DNA of 45,170 nt, from contig CAYZGU010000017.1 of NCBI GenBank assembly GCA_964478165.1, forward strand, positions 1 through 45,170. The letters are read 5' to 3'. The translations under genes were made by a program, and so were the position numbers. The first letter of the stretch is position 1, and every line of letters starts with the position of its first letter. The notes under the pieces are model-generated. The model was not told where the DNA came from, ran no database searches, and saw nothing but the letters and a program-made list of their open reading frames with translations. Of the stretch, positions 34,584-42,998 are shown piece by piece. Origin of the DNA: CAYZGU01 sp964478165. GTDB taxonomy: Bacteria > Poribacteria > WGA-4E > JAJDTR01.

Positions 34584-35441
34584 ATGAATTATGAGGACCT
34601 TGCAATCCAAGATTTGAGAGAGATTGTTGTTTCCGACAGAGTAAAATTCTCTTCCTGTGGACAGGACGTGTACGGTCATGTTGCGAAGAAAGGTGATTCG
34701 TACGCCCATGTAGTGTCTGATGGAAAAAGGGAGTTTCGTGTCCCTTATGCAAAACTCTACAGGGTTCTTGGCGCGAGCAAACATGTGTTTACAAAAGCAG
34801 ATCGATTGCGCTTGAGATTTTCAGTGGATGATCTTGTAAGTTTCAAGTCCAGGGATAGAATTCTTCATGGGTCAATTAGTCGACTGAATCCTAAACGTGC
34901 TCATGTGGTCTGTCCAGACGGCCAGGAATATTTCGTGCTCTATGAATTGTTGAGGTGTTTCTCAACCTACGACAACTGCGGGTTAGAACGCAATAGAGAA
35001 GATGAGCTGACATCCATATCCATTATGGCGCGAGAACTAATGGCAGAACACGGTTTAGATCGATGGAGCTTTCAGTTCGATAACGCAACCAAACGGGCTG
35101 GGTGCTGTTACTACGACAAGAGGATCATATCACTTTCACAACATTTTGCCATGAAAGCAGCAAAACACGAGGTTCGTAACACAATTCTACACGAAATTGC
35201 TCATGCTTTGGTAGGTAGGGGGCATCATCATAATGCGATATGGAAAGCAAAGGCGGTTGAGATTGGTAGCACTGGAGAACGCTGCCACGACATAAAATTT
35301 ATGCCGCCACGATACATTATGAAATGCGAGAACAATTGCTGGAAAGTAACTGTAGAAAGAAGGTCCCGGGGACGGATTTGCAAGAAATGTAAGGGAAAGT
35401 TGGTGTACTCTACGTACACCAACGAACGATGGAACACATAA
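34584..35441 (+). CDS. SprT-like zinc metalloprotease with duplicated N-terminal module
   Basis: 285 residues. The C-terminal half is SprT-like: L-H203-E204-I-A-H207-A-L (zinc-binding H-E-x-x-H), a third ligand in G-H-H-H-N-A-I-W (probably H216), and a zinc ribbon C248-x3-C252...C266-x2-C269. SprT/Spartan proteins in eukaryotes cut protein-DNA crosslinks; bacterial roles are less clear. The N-terminal half contains two related segments, residues 16-61 and 81-125, each with an opening V-x-(F)-S/K...G and a H-V-V...F-x-(V/L)-(P/L)-Y core, like small SH3/KOW-type barrels that might bind nucleic acid. There is no good ribosome site at the ATG. It lies between dnaE2/imuB and polA, a repair-gene context. 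Confidence 0.85.
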   Translation: MNYEDLAIQDLREIVVSDRVKFSSCGQDVYGHVAKKGDSYAHVVSDGKREFRVPYAKLYRVLGASKHVFTKADRLRLRFSVDDLVSFKSRDRILHGSISRLNPKRAHVVCPDGQEYFVLYELLRCFSTYDNCGLERNREDELTSISIMARELMAEHGLDRWSFQFDNATKRAGCCYYDKRIISLSQHFAMKAAKHEVRNTILHEIAHALVGRGHHHNAIWKAKAVEIGSTGERCHDIKFMPPRYIMKCENNCWKVTVERRSRGRICKKCKGKLVYSTYTNERWNT

Positions 35442-35444
35442 TAA

Positions 35445-35564
35445 AGTTCTTGACATTTGATCTGCCAGGATTTCGTCCATTTTTTTAGTTGGAGAACCGT
35501 TTCTGTCTTTTGCAACGCTAGCAAAGTCAGCTTCCGCACCATGTTTTAGAAGAGTCTCCACACC
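35445..35564 (-). pseudogene. Ankyrin-repeat remnant
   Basis: Minus-strand frame reading V-E-T-L-L-K-H-G-A-E-A-D-F-A...K-D-R-N-G-S-P, which is the end of one ankyrin repeat and the start of the next (compare the usual L-L-x-x-G-A-D-V-N...D-x-x-G-x-T-P). It is not preceded by a start or followed by further repeats, and the gene behind it on the plus strand (SprT-like) ends at 35441. A surviving scrap of an ankyrin gene. Confidence 0.4.
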
Positions 35565-35647
35565 GAACGGGGCATACGTGAATGTGCTATTAAGATCCCA
35601 AGTTCAAGATTATCAAAACGGGTGTCGCGTGTAATCAGATATTGGAA

Positions 35648-35857
35648 CTAGGCCTTGATATCGTTTGGGTTATTAAACATTCTCTCGCTGAAACTCCAGA
35701 CGTTGGGGTGCAGATGCTTTTGCAGAACTGAATCGTCTATTTGCGCGATGTACTGACCATTTTTGATGCCTTGATTTTTTACAACCAGCTGGAATGCCAA
35801 CGATAGTACTTCACTGCTTCTAAATGCGGGATTCGGCAGTTCTGCCGATTTCCGGGT
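35648..35857 (-). pseudogene. Unassigned coding remnant, 69 codons without a start
   Basis: An open minus-strand tract bounded by TAG at both ends (35858-35860 and 35648-35650). It reads like a real protein segment (S-E-V-L-S-L-A-F-Q-L-V-V-K-N-Q-G-I-K-N-G, then P-N-V-W-S-F-S-E-R-M-F-N) but has no start codon near its upstream end. I do not recognise the family. Probably the C-terminal part of a decayed gene. Confidence 0.35.
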
Positions 35858-36057
35858 CTAATCTACATCATCCATCCATGAAGGGGCTTTCTACTAATGC
35901 GATTTCAGGTGTGGCCTCACGAAACCGAATTAACAAGATTATTGCTGATTGGTACTTGTGCAAATGGGTTATCTAAGTCTGTGCACACGAAGTAATCGAG
36001 AGGGTATTGCCGGTTTCGGTTACATTTCATCTAAATCTCAATGAATTGAGGTCATGA

Positions 36058-38778
36058 ATGGCCAATGAACAAAAAACTCTCTATCTGATTGACGGCATGT
36101 CGCTGATATACCGGGGCCATTTTGGGATGATACGAAATCCCCGATTGACTTCTGCTGGAATGAATACATCAGCGCTTCTTGTGTTCACACGAACACTCCT
36201 GAGCATATTAGAAAAGGGCACACATGTTGCTGTTGCCCTTGATACCCCAGAACCAACTCATCGACATGAAGTCTTTAATGCGTACAAATCACACCGCGAA
36301 GAAATGCCCGAAGATCTCAAAAATACTATACCTTATGTGATTCGTTTATGTGAAGCGTTGAATGTCGCGATTCTTGAGTTGCCGGGTTGGGAAGCAGATG
36401 ACATAATTGGAACCTTCGCAAAACAGGCAGAACAACAGGGCTACATCACATACATGGTTACACCTGATAAGGATTATGCCCAATTGGTTTCGGAAAACAT
36501 CTATATGTGTAAACCGTCTCGCAACGATAGCGGGATGGAGGTGCTTGGGGTGAGTGAAATACTAGCGCAATGGCAGGTCGAACGGATAGATCAAGTGGTA
36601 GATGTTCTGGGATTGATGGGAGATACTAGTGACAACGTGCCTGGTGTACCAAGTATCGGCGAGAAAACAGCCAAGAAGTTAATAGCCGAGTACGGCACGG
36701 TTGAGAATCTACTCAAAAGCCTTAGTACCGTAAGAGGAAAAAGGCGTAAGGTACTTGAAGAGAACCACGAACAAGCACTACTATCGAAAGATCTGGTGAC
36801 AATCCGTCTGGATGCGCCACTCAACATCGACGTAGACGAACTTCAGTGCAAAGAGTGGGAAAGAGATAGTCTAAAAACTCTATTCCAGGAGGTTGAGTTT
36901 TTAACCTTGGGAAAACGCATTTTTGGTGATGAATTTGTTGAATCAAAGCCTGCCCACCACCTACAGACCATTGAAACCACAAATCATCAATATAAGATAG
37001 TTGCGACAACTTACGATCGAAAAGTATTAATTAATCGCTTGGCACGGCGGAAATCCTTCTGCTTTGATTTGGAAACTACCCATATGGATTCCAAAAAAGG
37101 CGAATTAGTCGGTTTGGCGTTTTCGTATGCGCCGCATAGTGGTTTTTTTGTGCCCTGTACTGATGATACAAGGCAGACGAGGCAGATTCTTGAGGAATTT
37201 AGACCCATCTTTGAAGATAGGTCCATCGAGAAAATCGGTTACAACCTCAAATTCGATTTGAGCGTGTTGCGGTGGAAGGGAATTATGGTTAAAGGACGCC
37301 TATTTGATACCATGATTGCAGCATCGCTAACTAATCCAAATATGCGTTGCACAGTGCAGGATTTATCGAGGGAGTTGCTAGACTACGAAACAATCAAGAT
37401 AACATCCCTGATTAGTGAAAATTGTGGGCGAAAGTTAACGTTGCGAGACGTGCCACTGCAGCAGGTAGCAGATTATGTCTCCGAGAATGCGGATATAACC
37501 TTTCAACTTAACGAAATATTACGTCCTAAACTCCATGACATGAACCAAGAAAAGGTCTTTCATGAGATAGAATGTCCTCTAATTCCTGCCCTAGTCGAAA
37601 TGGAGTATGAGGGCATTCGACTCGATGTTGGTGTGCTAAGAAAACTGGCCAATAGATTGGATTTCCATATTACCAATGCCGCTGAACGGGTGTATGAATT
37701 GGCCGGTAAACGTTTTGGTCTTAGCTCGGCTAGGCAATTAGGCGAGATTCTATTCGACAAGTTGGAACTTGATTCAAAAGCGCAACGCACTGCTAAAACT
37801 GGTCAGTATAAGACCGACGAAAAGATTTTAAGGCGGCTAGCGTCCAAACATGAGATCGTGGAACAGGTATTACAATACCGGAGTTGCACTAGGCTTCGCT
37901 CGGTTTATGTAAGTCAATTTTCAGATTCTGTCGACGAGAGAAGTGAACGTGTCCATACAAGGTATGAACAAACGTCCACAGTGAATGGACGGCTAGAATC
38001 TTCCATGTCTAATCTTCAGAATATTCTAATCAGAACCGACACAGATTGGCGAATCCGCGAGGTATTCAGATCTCGTAATGATGGATATCTTCTGCTATCT
38101 GCAAATTATTCACAAATAGAACTGCGCATTTTAGCGGAGTTATGCGAGGATGAGAAACTACTTAAAACGTTTCTTGAAGGTGGTGACGTCCACACGGATA
38201 CGGCAACGCGAATTTATGGGATAGATAAGTCAGGTGTAACCGATAAAATTAGGCGACAAGCCAAAGCTGTTAATTTTGGTATCATCTGCGGCGTCTCGGC
38301 ATCTGCCCTTAGTAAGCGCCTTGACATACCTCGCGCACTTGCAAGCGATTTAATCAAGCAGTATCTTGCCCAATATCCTGGTGTACAATCATACATAGAT
38401 CGGACACTTGAATTTACCCGACAACACGGTTACATCGAAACCGTCACCGGTCGTCGATGCTATATCAAGGATATCAATTCACGTAATGCAACCATTCGGT
38501 GCCAGGCAGAACGCAGTGCAATGAATGCTCCAATTCAGGGTTCGGCCGCTGACTTGATTAAAATAGCAATGGGCGCCATCCATGCAGGGCTACTTGAAAA
38601 AGAATATAGATCTCGGATGTTATTACAAATTCACGATGAACTGGTATTTGATCTACACAGGGATGAGCTTGATGAGGTTCCCATCCAAATTGAAACAATC
38701 ATGAAAAAAGCAATTCCAATGTCAGTCCCAATTGAGGTGGAAATGGGGACTGGCACGAACTGGTCTCAGGCTCATTAG
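36058..38778 (+). CDS. polA: DNA polymerase I with substituted polymerase and exonuclease catalytic residues
   Basis: 906 residues, full Pol I length. The 5'-nuclease domain (1-300) looks intact: D12 of L-I-D-G-M-S-L, H-R-H-E (68-71), G-W-E-A-D-D (110-115), D137-K-D139 and G-D-T-S-D-N-V-P-G-V (188-197). The 3'-5' exonuclease domain keeps Exo I D337/E339 and Exo II D400, but Exo III reads Y473-V-S-E-N477, with Asn for the expected Asp (E. coli D501). In the polymerase domain motif A is A-N683-Y-S-Q-I-E-L-R, with Asn for catalytic Asp (E. coli D705). Motif B keeps R732, K736 and F740 but has C744 for Tyr (E. coli Y766). Motif C H859-D860-E861 is intact. The nuclease for Okazaki flap removal is probably active; polymerase and proofreading are predicted dead or badly impaired. 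Start by frame and M-A-N-E-Q-K-T-L-Y-L. Confidence 0.95.
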   Translation: MANEQKTLYLIDGMSLIYRGHFGMIRNPRLTSAGMNTSALLVFTRTLLSILEKGTHVAVALDTPEPTHRHEVFNAYKSHREEMPEDLKNTIPYVIRLCEALNVAILELPGWEADDIIGTFAKQAEQQGYITYMVTPDKDYAQLVSENIYMCKPSRNDSGMEVLGVSEILAQWQVERIDQVVDVLGLMGDTSDNVPGVPSIGEKTAKKLIAEYGTVENLLKSLSTVRGKRRKVLEENHEQALLSKDLVTIRLDAPLNIDVDELQCKEWERDSLKTLFQEVEFLTLGKRIFGDEFVESKPAHHLQTIETTNHQYKIVATTYDRKVLINRLARRKSFCFDLETTHMDSKKGELVGLAFSYAPHSGFFVPCTDDTRQTRQILEEFRPIFEDRSIEKIGYNLKFDLSVLRWKGIMVKGRLFDTMIAASLTNPNMRCTVQDLSRELLDYETIKITSLISENCGRKLTLRDVPLQQVADYVSENADITFQLNEILRPKLHDMNQEKVFHEIECPLIPALVEMEYEGIRLDVGVLRKLANRLDFHITNAAERVYELAGKRFGLSSARQLGEILFDKLELDSKAQRTAKTGQYKTDEKILRRLASKHEIVEQVLQYRSCTRLRSVYVSQFSDSVDERSERVHTRYEQTSTVNGRLESSMSNLQNILIRTDTDWRIREVFRSRNDGYLLLSANYSQIELRILAELCEDEKLLKTFLEGGDVHTDTATRIYGIDKSGVTDKIRRQAKAVNFGIICGVSASALSKRLDIPRALASDLIKQYLAQYPGVQSYIDRTLEFTRQHGYIETVTGRRCYIKDINSRNATIRCQAERSAMNAPIQGSAADLIKIAMGAIHAGLLEKEYRSRMLLQIHDELVFDLHRDELDEVPIQIETIMKKAIPMSVPIEVEMGTGTNWSQAH

Positions 38779-39508
38779 GCGGGCATGTTCTTATTGTCCC
38801 TCGTTTGTTTATGATACAAGTCAGTGAAGATGATTCCAGTTTACTGCTTGCCAACACGCTGTGATTTGTCAGGAATTATCGATCTGGTTCATCCAGTCGA
38901 CCGGGCCCGGTCAATCGCGCAACGCTAGCTGTTCGTGAAGAGACTGCTCATTCTATCTCACGCCTGCTATCGATGGAATCACTAAATGTTTATGGGACAC
39001 TTACATCCAATAGATCCGACTTCTGTGATAAAAAAGTGACAACCTCGATACCCAGCATTTGAAGAGAGCGAACAGCTTGTGGTTGAATTCATCTCAGTCA
39101 AAAAAATCAGTCATGTAAGAAATTTGAAATGGGGCAGAAAAACAATGTCAAGCCGATTAAGGTGATGGTTTTCGACGGAATCATCGGCTTGACAAATGCT
39201 TCATGGTCCGAACCAAGGGAGCAACAAGAAATGCAAACATGATAAACTATTGACCTGTGTTTGATTTTGTCCTGAAACGTTCTCGTGACCCATGAGATAA
39301 TTAGAGAAGGTTACGTGCATAAACAAAACAGGAGTCCTGCGTTAAGCCTTCGTAGCTCTCCAACATTGTGGATAACGGCCCGACCGAGTAACGAAGGCGG
39401 ATATAGAGTGAAGGGTTAGCAGACTGGCTGCCTAGACTTGTAAGACGTTCTTAGGAATGCGTTGCGTAATGACGGTTTCATTGGGGGAAAGGATGGTATA
39501 GTGTCATT
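38779..39508. other. Gap between polA and PhyH gene with two inverted repeats
   Basis: 730 nt without a supportable gene. It holds a perfect 12-bp inverted repeat (39146-39157 / 39183-39194) listed separately and a weaker one, GCCTTCGT/ACGAAGGC (39346-39353 / 39391-39398). No coding frame has a ribosome site or recognisable product. Confidence 0.5.
39146..39194. repeat. Perfect 12-bp inverted repeat, 25-nt loop
   Basis: TGTCAAGCCGAT (39146-39157) pairs with ATCGGCTTGACA (39183-39194). No T run follows on either strand, so it is not a classic terminator. It could be a small mobile-element end, a structured RNA or a protein site. Confidence 0.6.
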
Positions 39509-40357
39509 GTGATAAAATTAACTTCTGAGGAGATTCGATTCTTTAGAGATGAAGGTTACGTAATAAAGCGTAAGGTTTTGGATGAAACGCTCATGGTTCG
39601 CGCGCGCGAACGATTGTGGAAAAATACGCCATCTGAGATTAAGCGAAACGATCCGGATACCTGGGTGGGCCCGATTAGGAGGTATAAGAAGGAAAACACC
39701 ACGCTCGGGGTAGATACATCCAACGAACGTAATTTCAACACACCAGATAATGGTGGTGAATTCGGGTGGTATTATCGGAGCATCGGTCGTGAGACTTGGA
39801 TGGTTCAAATGCTTTTAACGAATCGTGAGATCTGGAGCATGGCTGAGCAGCTGCTAGGAAAAAAGACCATCGCGGTTCCCACAAGGATTCGAGGCATTTA
39901 TTGTCGTCTTCCCGAACCAAACAATGGCGATCAGTCAATTGGTGACCACTGTCACGTTGACAGGCACAATTTTCACCCTGGTGTTGTAGGCTACATCGAT
40001 GATGTGGCACCGGACGGGGGAGGATTCACAGTCTGGTCCAAGAGCCACAGTGTGTTTTACTATAGACACAAGACTGAACACGGTGACGAAAGGACAGAAG
40101 AATATAAGTCCACTCTAGACGCAATTAGAAAAGACTCTCCTGTCGAGCGCCATGGTCTAGCAGGCGACATAATTTTCTGGCATCATCGATTGGCACATGG
40201 GGTGGGATATAATCGCTCCAAGACCATCCGAAAAGCGGTGTTAGGTGAATTAATGAGGTGGGATCTTGAAGAGACTATAACGAATTCCCCCGCGCATAAC
40301 ATGTGGGATAGTTGGTCCGGGATATCGGCAGAAGGACAGTTGCCAATCGTGCGCTGA
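39509..40357 (+). CDS. Phytanoyl-CoA dioxygenase family oxygenase
   Basis: 282 residues from GTG 39509. N-terminal F-F-R-D-E-G-Y-V-I-K (11-20), metal ligands H149 and D151 (D-H-C-H-V-D-R-H), distal ligand H230 (R-L-A-H-G-V-G) and R241 in T-I-R-K-A as the likely 2-oxoglutarate contact. This gives a complete Fe(II)/2-oxoglutarate site. An extra His pair (H153, H156) follows the H-x-D motif. The start is uncertain because the purine run GGGGGAAAGGA is 18 nt upstream. The substrate is unknown. A HEAT-repeat remnant follows directly in another frame; I associate that pairing with Poribacteria-like genomes. Confidence 0.88.
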   Translation: MIKLTSEEIRFFRDEGYVIKRKVLDETLMVRARERLWKNTPSEIKRNDPDTWVGPIRRYKKENTTLGVDTSNERNFNTPDNGGEFGWYYRSIGRETWMVQMLLTNREIWSMAEQLLGKKTIAVPTRIRGIYCRLPEPNNGDQSIGDHCHVDRHNFHPGVVGYIDDVAPDGGGFTVWSKSHSVFYYRHKTEHGDERTEEYKSTLDAIRKDSPVERHGLAGDIIFWHHRLAHGVGYNRSKTIRKAVLGELMRWDLEETITNSPAHNMWDSWSGISAEGQLPIVR

Positions 40358-40358
40358 T

Positions 40359-40661
40359 GATATTATCGTTACGATTGGTGAACTGTCTAAGGACGCTGTC
40401 CGAGCGTTAGCAGAAGGATTGAACGATGAAGAGGAACTGGTCCGTTCCGACACTGCCCTGGCTTTGGGACAGATTGGTAGGCCTGATCAGGGGACTGTTT
40501 CCTCATTAACAAATGCGTTCAAAGATGAAAAACGCTACGTGCGTTTCCATGCCGCGGTGGCACTTCAGGCAATCGGAACGTCCAAATCGACAGATGCTTT
40601 ACTTCGATTCTTTTCAACATTCCGGTGGTGTCATTCAACTACAGACACTAGCACATGCTAG
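40359..40661 (+). pseudogene. HEAT-repeat protein C-terminal remnant
   Basis: Directly after the PhyH stop a different frame reads about two HEAT/PBS-lyase-type helical repeats (V-R-A-L-A-E-G-L-N-D-E-E-E-L-V-R-S-D-T-A-L-A-L-G-Q-I-G, then K-D-E-K-R-Y-V-R-F-H-A-A-V-A-L-Q-A-I-G). It ends with F-R-W-C-H-S-T-T-D and TAG 40659-40661, resembling the R-W-C-P-type tails of HEAT proteins I associate with Poribacteria. There is no start codon with a ribosome site near the upstream end, and the frame runs back into the PhyH gene. The N-terminal part of the gene is lost or displaced. Confidence 0.55.
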
Positions 40662-41002
40662 TCTTCGTGGAAGATGTTTTCCTACTTTAAAGCGCCTACT
40701 TGTCATTTAAACCAAATCTCTCCGATGACGAAGGATTTATCCAAAGTCCGCCGGTCTAGCGTGGAGAAATTCCAATCTGGTTCAGGTGGTGGTTAGTTTC
40801 TCCCAGCAGATGATGGAGGTTACTAATTCTGTTATTTCCTCTGATGTCAACTCCATTGTAAAGCGTGAACTCGTTTCATAATAGACACGCTCAGTTGAGC
40901 AGTCGTTGTTAGTGAATGGCGCGACAAATAAGGATGATTGACGGGGGCGCGCCGCAAGCACTATTCCGGATACTTTTTCTCACAAGGCGAAAGGAGTCAA
41001 TT
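40662..41002. other. Gap with no supportable gene
   Basis: 340 nt between the HEAT remnant and the promoter of the GH172-type gene. No frame with support. Confidence 0.4.
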
Positions 41003-41038
41003 CTATCTGGTTGACATTTTGCCAGATAGGACTAAAAT
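41003..41038 (+). promoter_or_regulatory. Promoter with -35 box inside an 8-bp inverted repeat
   Basis: -35 TTGACA (41011-41016), 16-nt spacer, -10 TAAAAT (41033-41038). The inverted repeat CTATCTGG (41003-41010) / CCAGATAG (41022-41029) flanks the -35 box, half-site centres 19 nt apart, as a repressor or activator site would. The start would be near 41045, leaving a leader of about 130 nt to the ATG at 41174. Confidence 0.6.
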
Positions 41039-41173
41039 ACTTCTAGGGCATTCCTATGCAAGTCGAATTAGAGGCTGGTGGACTTGACATCAGTCACAAC
41101 AATGTTGTGTCTGGCTCTGTATGAGGGTGTTTACGTGCCTACGAACAGAATTATTAAAGTGTGGAGAGGAAAA

Positions 41174-42631
41174 ATGTCGATTACAATTAACAACCCGATT
41201 TTGCCGCTTATCCGAACTCCTGTGGAATTCGTCCCGAAACGCCAGACCGGTCGTCATCAAATCTCCGAAGGAGAGGAAATCAGCATCTTTGAAGCGGAAG
41301 GCCCAGGCTGTGTTAACCATTTCTGGCTTTGTAACAACACGAAAGGGTGGGGCCTTCGCCTCCGAATTTACACGGACGGAACCGTCACGCCACAGGTAGA
41401 TATGGAACTCAACCACTTCTTTGGTATAATGTTGGATAAGAGTCCTTATAGGGTCGAATCGCCAGGAGTTAAGGTGCTACCTTTAAACGCCTACAATTGC
41501 TATCTGCCAATCCCTTTTAGCAAATCCTGTACCATCAGAATTTTCGTTAGTGCATTAAGCGGCAGAATTGACGCGCGTGAATCAGTTTTTCTTGCCGAAA
41601 GGCCCGAAAAAGCGACCGTGTATTTCCAAGCCAACTGGCAGCAATATGATCGCAGCCAAGAGTTGACTCCGCACCGTCTCCATGCCTATTTTCATGAAGA
41701 ACGCCCTGCGCAAAAGAAAGGTATCTTTTATGCGGCGGACCTGGAGGGTGAAGGTTTTGTGGCGTGCATGTTTAAGGCACTTGCAAAAAAGGAACAAGGT
41801 GACCAAATCTACCACACGGGAGGTTCTACCTGGTTGATTGACGGAGAAACCGGACCCAATGCCTATAGAGGGATTAACGAGGAAGACGATTTCAACTTCT
41901 CGTACGGTTATTTCCCATATCAAAGCGAGTGGTCCGGTTGTGCTTATGGGTACCCAACCAAGCGAGCGACCGATGAGGCGGTCACATGGCGTTTCTTTGG
42001 TCCAGATCCCGTGCCCTTCAATACTTCCATGATAATTCATTTTGGGAGTCGCGCGGACGATACTCAGACCATGATTCACTACTACAAGATTCCCGGCAGT
42101 AGTGCACCAGAAATACTAACGCCCAGAAAATGGGAAATCATCGGGCCGTTTGATGCTTCAAGTTATGATACATTCAGAAAGGATAACCCAGCGGAAACCT
42201 CTGCTGAATGGAAAGAAATAGCTGATGGAAAAGCAATTTTGACTCTAGAATCTCGTCATGGGTGGATTGATCCACGGCCTCAATACCGTGGATTCAAAGA
42301 TTTGTGCCACCCTTATGCCCAAGCCCTCTTGGAGAAAGAGCCCAACCTCCTTGGGGGTGTGTCACTGGGATGCGCCTTCTACGGGCGGGGGGAGGTACAT
42401 ATCGAGGACACCGGCATGTACTATTTGCGTCTAGGATTCGACGACTGGCTCACACTCTGGGTCAACGGCGAACTAATCAATACTTTTCGCCATGAAAGAG
42501 GTTTTGAGATAGCCCGGGTCCCCTTGATGCTGGAAGAAGGGATAAACACTGTACTTATCAAATTGAGCAATCGTGATAATCGTGAGTTCCGACTTTGGGC
42601 ACTCAACTGCGTATTTGAACGAATGGCGTAG
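41174..42631 (+). CDS. GH172/DUF2961-type glycoside hydrolase
   Basis: ATG 41174 (M-S-I-T-I-N-N) lies 5 nt after GGAGAGG; an upstream in-frame start at 41078 has no such site. 485 residues. The N-terminal and middle parts match DUF2961/GH172: G-P-G-C-V-N-H-F-W (43-51), L-R-I-Y-T-D-G (63-69), and a D-G-E-T-G-P-N...G-I-N-E-E-D-D-F region (223-240) rich in acidic residues (E225, E236, E237) expected near the active site. Known members cleave fructofuranosides or arabinofuranosides. The C-terminal 100 residues form a beta-sandwich-like carbohydrate-binding module (D-D-W-L-T-L-W-V-N-G-E-L). No signal peptide, so cytoplasmic. Followed by another glycosidase-like gene at 42999. Confidence 0.85.
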   Translation: MSITINNPILPLIRTPVEFVPKRQTGRHQISEGEEISIFEAEGPGCVNHFWLCNNTKGWGLRLRIYTDGTVTPQVDMELNHFFGIMLDKSPYRVESPGVKVLPLNAYNCYLPIPFSKSCTIRIFVSALSGRIDARESVFLAERPEKATVYFQANWQQYDRSQELTPHRLHAYFHEERPAQKKGIFYAADLEGEGFVACMFKALAKKEQGDQIYHTGGSTWLIDGETGPNAYRGINEEDDFNFSYGYFPYQSEWSGCAYGYPTKRATDEAVTWRFFGPDPVPFNTSMIIHFGSRADDTQTMIHYYKIPGSSAPEILTPRKWEIIGPFDASSYDTFRKDNPAETSAEWKEIADGKAILTLESRHGWIDPRPQYRGFKDLCHPYAQALLEKEPNLLGGVSLGCAFYGRGEVHIEDTGMYYLRLGFDDWLTLWVNGELINTFRHERGFEIARVPLMLEEGINTVLIKLSNRDNREFRLWALNCVFERMA

Positions 42632-42998
42632 TGGCACAAGCTGTTGGAGCGTTGGGGTGTAAACCCCGATAATGCCACACTCTGACCTTGGATTTTTCTT
42701 TCAATCCTACCTGTTAAGCATACAGTCAGGGAAGATGACACTTTGTGGAAGGAGATGTTAATCGGACGCAGGGAATGGATGCGGTAGGCAAGTTTCAATC
42801 AGTGCGTATTACTATGCCATATTAAAGCCTAGGTTTCGATTCTACGGAAAAGTTTGCCGTTTTCAGTGAAGTTGATTCGATTCTTTAAGTCAAAGCAGAT
42901 ACTACAAAATCGGATGTTCGACCTGAAACAGGTCAAGTGAGTCGGAAAAACCATCGTGTCATTCACGTTGTAATGATTGTAATTTCGGGAGTCTCAGT
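42632..42998. other. Gap with no supportable gene
   Basis: 367 nt between the two glycosidase-type genes. No frame with support and no hairpin of note. Confidence 0.4.
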
